A stretch of DNA of 64,000 bases from Microvirga sp. TS319 (GTDB taxonomy: Bacteria > Pseudomonadota > Alphaproteobacteria > Rhizobiales > Beijerinckiaceae), in the NCBI RefSeq assembly GCF_041276405.1, contig NZ_JBGGGT010000002.1:372001-436000 (forward strand). Reading direction: 5' to 3'. Position 1 is the stretch's first letter. Every line of letters starts with the position of its first letter. The notes under the pieces are model-generated. The model worked only from the letters and a program-made list of their open reading frames with translations. It did not search any database and was not told the DNA's origin. Shown here in pieces: positions 58,270 through 64,000 of this stretch. Position numbers and translations under genes: made by a program.

Positions 58270-58599
58270 TTGAAAATCATCGCAACGCTTGCGGCAGCCG
58301 GCTTCATCGCCGCGCTCGCCTCGACTGCCGCTTCCGCCGCCGACCGGAAGGTCGACATCATCAACGAGACCGGCCTGACGATGTCGGAATTCTATGCCTC
58401 GACCACCGGCACGGAGGACTGGGAGGAGGACATCCTCGGCGCGGACATCATGGAGCCCGGCGACACCTTCGAGATCGACATCGACGACGGCAGCGGCGCT
58501 TGCCAATTCGACTTCAAGGCGGTGTTCACCAACGGCTCCTCGCACGTCCGGCGCAACGTGAACGTGTGCAAGATCTCCAGCTTCACCTACACGCGCTGA
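58270..58599 (+). CDS. Small secreted protein with a disulfide-like Cys pair
   Basis: With a TTG start at 58270 this is 109 residues: a signal peptide (KIIATLAAAGFIAALASTAA, cleavage ASA-A) and an acidic mature domain with DIINETGLTMSEFYAS, WEEDILGAD and two Cys residues that could form a disulfide. Similar proteins occur in Hyphomicrobiales without known function. The gene lies tail to tail with the DUF1178 gene, 3 bp apart. Confidence 0.7.
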   Translation: MKIIATLAAAGFIAALASTAASAADRKVDIINETGLTMSEFYASTTGTEDWEEDILGADIMEPGDTFEIDIDDGSGACQFDFKAVFTNGSSHVRRNVNVCKISSFTYTR

Positions 58600-58602
58600 C
58601 CA

Positions 58603-59046
58603 TCAGTTCCGGTCATCCGGCACATGAGGGATCGGCAGCACGTCGATCCCTTCCTCCAGCAGCGCGCGCGCTTCCTCGAGATCGGCCTCGCCGTAGATCG
58701 AGCGCTCTTCCGCTTCGCCGTAATGCATCTTGCGGGCTTCCTCGACGAAATCCTTGCCCACGTCCTCCGAGTTCCTGATCACGTGCTCGCGAAGGGCGCG
58801 CAGCGCTGCCCGGATCTCGCGCTCCCTGTCCGAGAGAACCGCCATGGGCTGCGCCTCCGGTTTGGCGTCGGGAGCCTTGTCGGTTCGGGCCACGGACGGC
58901 GCCATGATCTGCTTGTCCACCTTCGGCGAGTCGCAGAAAGGGCAGGTGACGAAGCCGCGTTCGCGCTGCGTCTCGAACGCCTCGCTTGAGGGAAACCAGC
59001 TCTCGAATTCGTGGGCCTGTTCGCAGGCCAGGGCGTATTTGATCAT
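58603..59046 (-). CDS. DUF1178 family protein
   Basis: A 147-residue protein with ALACEQAHEFESWFPSSEAF and a CPFC zinc-ribbon-like motif at residues ~35-38, typical of DUF1178. Role unknown. Its position next to a nitrilase and glutaredoxin gene is recalled from other alphaproteobacteria, suggesting a conserved cluster. Confidence 0.85.
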   Translation of the reverse strand: MIKYALACEQAHEFESWFPSSEAFETQRERGFVTCPFCDSPKVDKQIMAPSVARTDKAPDAKPEAQPMAVLSDREREIRAALRALREHVIRNSEDVGKDFVEEARKMHYGEAEERSIYGEADLEEARALLEEGIDVLPIPHVPDDRN

Positions 59047-59082
59047 GTCCTTGAGGATTACAGTACGCGCAATGTTGAACGA

Positions 59083-59949
59083 TCAGGCGGAAGCCGCCCG
59101 GCCGAGAGGCTGAGGGTCCAGCGCGATCGCCACCTTGAAGCTGCGCGCGTTCTTCAGGGTGGGAATGCGCCCGCGCACCTCCGTGACGAGGGCAGGATCG
59201 ATCTCCGCCAGGATCACGCCGGGCTCCGTGCCCGCTTCCGCGAGCACGCGCCCCCAGGGATCGACGATGATCGAATGGCCGAAGGTCTCGCGGCCGCTCT
59301 CGTGAAGGCCGCCTTGGGCGGCGGAGATCATGAAGGACCCGGTCTCGATGGCGCGCGCCCGGTGCAGCACCTCCCAATGCGCCTCGCCCGTCTGTCGGGT
59401 GAAGGCGGCCGGGGCGGAAAGAAACGACGCCCCGTTCTCGGCAAGTGCCCTGTAGAGGGCGGGAAAGCGCAGGTCGTAGCAGATCGTCATGCCGAGAAGG
59501 CCCCAGGGCGTCTCGGCCAGCACCGCCGTGTCGCCGCCCGTATAGGTGGCGGATTCGCGCCAGCTCTCGCCGTTCGGGAGGTCGACGTCATAGAGATGGA
59601 TCTTGTCGTAGGAAGCGACGATCTCTCCCTTGGCGTCGATGAGGAAGGAGCGGTTGGCGACCTTGTCGCCGTCCTTCACGGCGAGCGAGCCGATCTGGAC
59701 CAGAACGCCCCTCTCACGCGCCACCTCGCGAAGGGACGCCAGCACCGGATCCTGATCCTGCGGACCGATCTTCTCGAACAGATCCGCCCGGTCGCGGCTG
59801 ATGAGCGATGTCATCTCCGGCGTCTGGGCGAAATGCGCGCCCTTGTCGGCGGCCTCGCGCACGAGGGCCACGGCGGCATCGCGGTTCTTCAGAACGTCGC
59901 GGCCGGAGCGCATCTGGATGCAGGCGGCGGTGAAGCGGGGGGCGGCCAT
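59083..59949 (-). CDS. Carbon-nitrogen hydrolase (nitrilase superfamily)
   Basis: A 288-residue amidase with the Glu-Lys-Cys triad: FAQTPEM (Glu), YDKIHLYDV (Lys) and MTICYDLRFPALYRAL (Cys). It resembles Nit1/NIT2-type amidases, possibly removing deaminated glutathione. That fits the glutaredoxin upstream but is inferred. Start at 59949. Confidence 0.88.
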   Translation of the reverse strand: MAAPRFTAACIQMRSGRDVLKNRDAAVALVREAADKGAHFAQTPEMTSLISRDRADLFEKIGPQDQDPVLASLREVARERGVLVQIGSLAVKDGDKVANRSFLIDAKGEIVASYDKIHLYDVDLPNGESWRESATYTGGDTAVLAETPWGLLGMTICYDLRFPALYRALAENGASFLSAPAAFTRQTGEAHWEVLHRARAIETGSFMISAAQGGLHESGRETFGHSIIVDPWGRVLAEAGTEPGVILAEIDPALVTEVRGRIPTLKNARSFKVAIALDPQPLGRAASA

Positions 59950-59962
59950 CGGTCCGTTCCCG

Positions 59963-60220
59963 TCAGGCCTGCAGAAGAGGCTGGAGCTGCCCCCGGTTAT
60001 CGAGAGCATAGAGGTCGTCGCAGCCGCCCACATGGGTCTCGCCGATGAAGATCTGCGGCACGGTGGTGCGTCCGCCGGCCTTCTGGATCATCTCAGCGCG
60101 CAACCCGGGGGTCTTTTCGATGTCGATCTCGGTGAAGGCCGCGCCCTTCTCGGTCAGAAGCTCCTTCGCGGCCGAGCAATAGGGGCACCAGCCTTTGGTG
60201 TAGATTGTGATGGACGGCAT
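59963..60220 (-). CDS. grxC: Glutaredoxin 3
   Basis: An 85-residue dithiol glutaredoxin with active site WCPYCSAAK, the cis-Pro motif TTVPQIF and glutathione-binding GGCDDLYAL. It reduces disulfides with glutathione. Followed 13 bp later by the nitrilase gene on the same strand. Confidence 0.93.
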   Translation of the reverse strand: MPSITIYTKGWCPYCSAAKELLTEKGAAFTEIDIEKTPGLRAEMIQKAGGRTTVPQIFIGETHVGGCDDLYALDNRGQLQPLLQA

Positions 60221-60244
60221 CCATGTCTCCGTGCGTTGGACCTA

Positions 60245-60350
60245 GAGCATCGGACCCAAAAGTGGATTCCACTTTTGGGTCCGATGCTCCCACTATAGAA
60301 GAGCGCATCGTTTGAGCGGAAAACCGGGGCCACTTTTCCGCACGATGCGC
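60245..60350. repeat. Palindromic element, copy 10 (A plus B), TA-flanked
   Basis: Module A is a near-perfect 45 bp palindrome (GAGCATCGGACCCAAAAGTG and complement), then CACTATAGAA, then module B ending GGAAAACCGGGG ... GCACGATGCGC. TA (60243-60244 and 60351-60352) flanks both ends. It separates grxC from the ComF gene; read on the minus strand it gives the same B-A order as the fosX copy. Confidence 0.9.
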
Positions 60351-60376
60351 TAGATATAGGAACAATCAGGGCCGGT

Positions 60377-61159
60377 TCACAACTCCCGTACGACCCTCGC
60401 GAAGGTCAGAACGTCCACCGTGGCCGCGCCGCCTCGCAGAAGTGCCCGCGCGGCGGCATTCGCGGTCGATCCGGTGGTGAGCACGTCGTCGACGAGGAGC
60501 GCCCGTCTGCCCTTCAGGCGGGCTTTCGCCTCGGGCGGCACGCGGAAGGCGCCCTGAAGGTTCTCCTGCCTCTGCGCCTTGGTCAGGCCTACCTGCCGCC
60601 GGGTACGATTGACGCGGGCGAGAAGCGAGGGATCGCACGGCACGCCGCTTTCGGCCGAGACGGTCTTCGCCAGCGCCATGGCCTGATTGAACCGCCTCCG
60701 CCAGAGCCGCCAGCGATGGAGCGGCACGGGGACGATCACATCCGTCTCGCGGAGAAGGTCCGCACCGGCCCGGACCATCATGCCGCCCAGGGCGCGGGCC
60801 AATTCCAGGCGGTCGTTGTATTTGAGCCGATGCACGAGCAGGCTCGCGGTCCCGTCATATTCCGCCACCGCCCGGGCGCGCCCGAACACCGGAGGATCGG
60901 CCAAGGCGGCCGGCGAAATCAGCGGCTGCCCGAGATCGACCTGGAACGGCGTGCCGAGCCGTTCGCAGAATGGGCGCTCGATGAAGCGGATCCCCGACCA
61001 GCAGGCGGCGCACAGGCCATGAGGATCACCGGTTGCCGCCTGGCAGGCGATGCAGCCGGGCGGATAGACGAGATCGATCATCATGCGCCCGGCCGTCCGC
61101 GCCAGGCGGAGCACCTGGGAGGCGTATCGCAGCCTTCGCGTCTCGACAGAAGCCCTCAT
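60377..61159 (-). CDS. ComF family phosphoribosyltransferase-like protein
   Basis: A 260-residue protein with a CxxC zinc-binding N-terminus (PPGCIACQAATGD, CAACWSG) and a phosphoribosyltransferase domain with VPVPLHRWRLWRRRFNQA and ALLVDDVLTTGST. ComF proteins are needed for DNA uptake in competent bacteria; in others the role is unclear. Divergent from the methyltransferase gene. Confidence 0.88.
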   Translation of the reverse strand: MRASVETRRLRYASQVLRLARTAGRMMIDLVYPPGCIACQAATGDPHGLCAACWSGIRFIERPFCERLGTPFQVDLGQPLISPAALADPPVFGRARAVAEYDGTASLLVHRLKYNDRLELARALGGMMVRAGADLLRETDVIVPVPLHRWRLWRRRFNQAMALAKTVSAESGVPCDPSLLARVNRTRRQVGLTKAQRQENLQGAFRVPPEAKARLKGRRALLVDDVLTTGSTANAAARALLRGGAATVDVLTFARVVREL

Positions 61160-61305
61160 GGGCCGAGCTTAACGGATCGAGAGTGAGTGATCGATACATA
61201 GTTTCAATGTCGTTTGCCAGGGGACACGGTTGCATCCCTCGAAAATGATGCATCTTCCGAAAATTGCTTGGCTCCTGCGGCACGAGGGGCCATATCGAGC
61301 GCCTT

Positions 61306-62187
61306 ATGACAACACCTCTCGTCTTCGATCGCACTCTTGTCCGCCTGCGCCTGGCGCGCGCCTTGAAGGCGGGCTATGCCGATTTCCTCCTGGCGCGGAT
61401 GGTCGAGGATCTGCAGGAACGGCTCTCGACCGTGCTGCGCTCCTTCTCCCGGGCCATCGATGTGGGGACGCCGACGCCGGCTGCCGCCGAGGCCCTGTCG
61501 CAGGCGGGGCTCGCCGAGAGGGTCGTTCGCCTGTCGCCGACCCCTGAGCCCGGAAGCGTGTTCGGCGACGAGGAGCGACTGCCGTTCTCCGGCGAGCGCT
61601 TCGACCTGGCGGTGTCGCTTCTTGCCCTCCACAGCGTCAACGATCTCCCGGGTGCGCTCATTCAGATCCGCCGCGCGCTCAAGCCCGATGGTCTCTTCAT
61701 CGGAGCCATGCTCGGCGGCGCCACCCTGACCGAATTGCGACAGGCCCTGACCCAGGCCGAAGCCGAGATGGAAGGCGGCGTGAGCCCGCGCGTCGCGCCC
61801 TTCGCGGACCTGCGCGACATAGGGGGCCTGCTCCAGCGGGCGGGATTCGCCCTGCCGGTTACCGATACGGACGTCGTCCGGGTGCGCTACGGCCATGCCT
61901 TTGCGCTCATGCGGGATCTGCGCGCCATGGGGCTCACGAATGCCCTGAACGACCGCCGCCGCACGCCGCTGAAGCGGGCCACCCTGATGCGCGCGGCGGA
62001 AATCTATGCCGAGCGTTTCGCCGATCCGGACGGGCGGATCCCGGCGACGTTCGAGATCATCTGGCTCTCCGGCTGGGTGCCGCACGAGAGCCAGCAGAAG
62101 CCGCTCCGTCCCGGCTCCGCCAAGATGCGGCTCGCGGAGGCTCTGGGCGTGAAAGAAGGAGGGTCCGCGCCGCAACGGAAGGAATGA
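61306..62187 (+). CDS. SAM-dependent methyltransferase, NDUFAF5/BioC-like
   Basis: A 293-residue protein: FDRTLVRLRLARALKAGYA near the N-terminus, a central SAM-binding part in which the glycine motif is weak (RAIDVGTPTPAAA), LALHSVNDLPGALIQIRRAL and GAMLGGATLTELR. It aligns with alphaproteobacterial proteins related to mitochondrial NDUFAF5 and to BioC. The degraded glycine loop resembles NDUFAF5, which hydroxylates rather than methylates. Exact role unproven. Divergent from ComF. Confidence 0.78.
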   Translation: MTTPLVFDRTLVRLRLARALKAGYADFLLARMVEDLQERLSTVLRSFSRAIDVGTPTPAAAEALSQAGLAERVVRLSPTPEPGSVFGDEERLPFSGERFDLAVSLLALHSVNDLPGALIQIRRALKPDGLFIGAMLGGATLTELRQALTQAEAEMEGGVSPRVAPFADLRDIGGLLQRAGFALPVTDTDVVRVRYGHAFALMRDLRAMGLTNALNDRRRTPLKRATLMRAAEIYAERFADPDGRIPATFEIIWLSGWVPHESQQKPLRPGSAKMRLAEALGVKEGGSAPQRKE

Positions 62188-62264
62188 TCTTTCGTAGCGA
62201 GGCCCTTTGGCCGTGACCGGACTGCTCTATCTTTGTTCCTGAGAGTCCCTCGGGAGTCCTGCCC

Positions 62265-62630
62265 ATGAAAGAGCCCGGTCCGGATCATCCAATCACGATC
62301 ACCCGAAACCCGCACCGCATTCGGGTCATGCTCGGCGGCTTCATCATCGCCGAGACGACGCAGGCGCTGACCCTCCAGGAGGCGACCCTTCCGTCGGTCT
62401 TCTACATCCCGAGGCAGGACGTGCGCATGGATCTGCTCGATGCCACCGAACACACGTCCCACTGCCCCTACAAGGGCGACGCCTCGTATTTCACGGTGTC
62501 CGGCGGCGGCCTCGTGCGCGAGAACGCGGCCTGGAGCTACGAGGATCCCGCGCCCTCCGTCGCCGCCATCAAGGAGCATGTGGCCTTCTATCCCGAGAAG
62601 GTCGACGCGATCGAGGAATTCCGGGACTGA
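62265..62630 (+). CDS. DUF427 domain protein
   Basis: A 121-residue protein of the DUF427 family: ITRNPHRIRVMLGGFIIAET, PSVFYIPRQDVRMDLL, SHCPYKGDASYF and a C-terminal AFYPEKVDAIE. Function is unknown; the fold is a small beta-barrel. Complete, with its own start after the previous gene. Confidence 0.9.
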   Translation: MKEPGPDHPITITRNPHRIRVMLGGFIIAETTQALTLQEATLPSVFYIPRQDVRMDLLDATEHTSHCPYKGDASYFTVSGGGLVRENAAWSYEDPAPSVAAIKEHVAFYPEKVDAIEEFRD

Positions 62631-62722
62631 CAAAAACAGGACAGCCCCCGACCAGCGGTCCAATGCGAGGCTTGCCGTCGCCGCCGCGCCGGGCCACTCT
62701 CTTCGTGAAAACGGATGATCCC

Positions 62723-63871
62723 ATGCCGCCCTTCACGTTCAACACCGCTCCTTCCCTGATTTTCGGCTCCGGCTCCATCGCGCGCATCGGCGAGATCGCG
62801 GCGCAGCGGCTGGGGCCCCGGATCGCTCTCGTGACCGATGCCGGGCTGGTGAAGGCGGGGCTGCTCGGGAAGGCCCTCCAGTCCCTCGAAGAGGCAGGGG
62901 TCGCGGTCGATGTGTTCGACGGGGTGGTGGCCGATCCGCCCGAGGCCGTCGTGCGCGCGGCCGTCGAGAAGGCGAGAGCCTTCGAGGCGCGGGCGGTGAT
63001 CGGCTTCGGCGGAGGCTCCTCCATCGACGTGGCCAAGCTCGTGGCCCTGCTCGCCACAGGCGACGAGCACCTGTCCGACATCTACGGCGTCGGGGTCGCG
63101 AAAGGCCCCAGGCTACCGCTTCTCGCGGTTCCCACCACGGCGGGCACCGGATCGGAGGTGACGCCGATCTCCATCGTCACCACCGGCGCGCACGAGAAGA
63201 AGGGCGTGGTGTCCCCCCTCATCATTCCCGACATCGCGCTCCTCGATCCGGATCTGACCCTGAACCTGCCGTCGGCCGTGACGGCGGCGACGGGCATCGA
63301 CGCGATGGTCCATGCCATCGAGGCCTATACCTCCACGAGCGCCAACAACAATCCCGTCTCGAAGGTGCTCGCGAAAGAGGCGCTGAGGCTCCTCGGGCGC
63401 AACATCGAGCGGGCCGTCCACCACGGCCAGGACGGGGAGGCGCGGGCGGCGATGCTCCTCGGATCCATGCTGGCGGGCCAGGCTTTCGCCAATTCGCCCG
63501 TGGCCGCCGTGCATGCGCTCGCCTATCCGGTCGGCGGTCATTTCGGCGTGCCGCACGGCCTTTCCAACGCGCTCGTCCTGCCGCACGTGCTGAGCTTCAA
63601 CGCGGGCGCCTGCGCGGGAGCCTATGAAGAACTCGCGCCGCTCGCCTTTCCGGATCTCGAGGAGCGTGGAAGCGCCGATGTCTTCGTCGAGGCGGTGGCC
63701 GGACTTTGCGCGAGGGTCGGCCTCCCGCCGCGCCTGCGCGACGTCGGCATCCCGCAGGGGGCTCTGCCGATGCTGGCGGAGGATGCGATGAAGCAGACTC
63801 GCCTGCTCGTGAACAATCCGCGCCCGCTCTCCCTCGGCGACGCGCGCGCCATCTACGAAGCCGCCTGGTGA
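62723..63871 (+). CDS. Iron-containing alcohol dehydrogenase
   Basis: A 382-residue type III dehydrogenase: N-terminal [15 protein letters not shown]-binding [32 protein letters not shown] and metal-binding His residues in [35 protein letters not shown]. It oxidises an alcohol or reduces an aldehyde or keto acid; substrate not defined. ATG at 62723 starts right before the conserved domain. The thioesterase gene follows nine bases after the stop. Confidence 0.9.
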   Translation: MPPFTFNTAPSLIFGSGSIARIGEIAAQRLGPRIALVTDAGLVKAGLLGKALQSLEEAGVAVDVFDGVVADPPEAVVRAAVEKARAFEARAVIGFGGGSSIDVAKLVALLATGDEHLSDIYGVGVAKGPRLPLLAVPTTAGTGSEVTPISIVTTGAHEKKGVVSPLIIPDIALLDPDLTLNLPSAVTAATGIDAMVHAIEAYTSTSANNNPVSKVLAKEALRLLGRNIERAVHHGQDGEARAAMLLGSMLAGQAFANSPVAAVHALAYPVGGHFGVPHGLSNALVLPHVLSFNAGACAGAYEELAPLAFPDLEERGSADVFVEAVAGLCARVGLPPRLRDVGIPQGALPMLAEDAMKQTRLLVNNPRPLSLGDARAIYEAAW

Positions 63872-63879
63872 GCAGCACC

Positions 63880-64000
63880 ATGTCCGAACGTCCCGTGCGG
63901 CTGACCCGCTCCGCCTTCAGGCTGTTTCGCCCCATCGCCACGCGCTGGATGGACAATGACGTCTACGGGCACGTGAACAACGTGCATTACTATTCCTATT
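63880..64000 (+). CDS. Acyl-CoA thioesterase, hotdog fold (3' partial)
   Basis: Only the first 40 codons are in the window. They read into [19 protein letters not shown], the active-site region of YbgC/4HBT thioesterases, where the Asp and HVNN are characteristic. Likely co-transcribed with the alcohol dehydrogenase. Confidence 0.8.
   Translation, partial: MSERPVRLTRSAFRLFRPIATRWMDNDVYGHVNNVHYYSY

Noticed and set aside
59801..60298. Plus-strand frame ending in the element-derived peptide EHRTQKW
   Set aside because: The frame is antisense to the nitrilase and grxC genes; the similarity to the fosX insert only reflects the shared element.

Overview
The window is GC-rich (about 64% by eye), gene-dense chromosomal DNA of an alphaproteobacterium, most likely Hyphomicrobiales and possibly Methylobacteriaceae such as Microvirga. 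That placement is inferred from gene content: an NdvA/ChvA-type cyclic beta-glucan exporter, the aroK-aroB-CorC block beside XerD, metX-metW, a DUF4167 protein and PtsP with a GAF domain. I saw no rRNA, tRNA, prophage, transposase or CRISPR array. About 61 protein genes cover most of the sequence, including one cut by each window edge.

Layout. 1-5 kb: a glycosidase/sugar-nucleotide-reductase fusion convergent with a GH2 glycosidase. 5-14 kb: an MscS-type channel, a CAP lipoprotein, two fused ABC exporters (the second NdvA-like) and an epoxide-hydrolase-like enzyme. 14-23 kb: core metabolism, with CorC-aroB-aroK, XerD, metX-metW, and chorismate mutase-hisC-prephenate dehydrogenase. 23-32 kb: envelope and division genes (DUF2125, PlsC-like, YdcF-like, FtsX, FtsE), hpt, TspO and a Cys/Met-type PLP enzyme. 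32-42 kb: periplasmic functions (CpdB, BrkB/YihY, DMT exporter, orphan TRAP binding protein, DUF4142, DegQ-like protease, HPF). 42-46 kb: ClpB next to small hydrophilic proteins. 46-56 kb: MOSC, DUF4167, the ptsP-prfA-fosX-prmC operon, lysC, ubiG and nhaA. 56-64 kb: AAC(3)-like protein, metallophosphoesterase, DUF1178, nitrilase, glutaredoxin, ComF, a methyltransferase, DUF427, an iron-type alcohol dehydrogenase and the start of a thioesterase.

The most unusual content is a family of short modular palindromic elements present at ten loci. Each is built from inverted-repeat modules sharing the ends GAGCATCGGA / GCGCATCGTG. Nine of the ten abut a TA dinucleotide, so the junction reads TAG, and in four cases that TAG is the stop codon of the neighbouring gene. 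One 112 bp copy lies inside the coding sequence of a FosX-type fosfomycin-resistance gene. With a 2 bp flanking duplication it adds exactly 114 bp, or 38 codons, without a stop or frameshift, and it leaves all predicted metal ligands and the catalytic Glu in place. This resembles the protein-inserted palindromic elements known from Rickettsia, but the sequence family is different.

Start codons were chosen by ribosome-binding sites, overlaps and family N-termini. Several genes (the 49-residue protein, BrkB, the phosphoesterase, the 109-residue secreted protein) appear to start with TTG.
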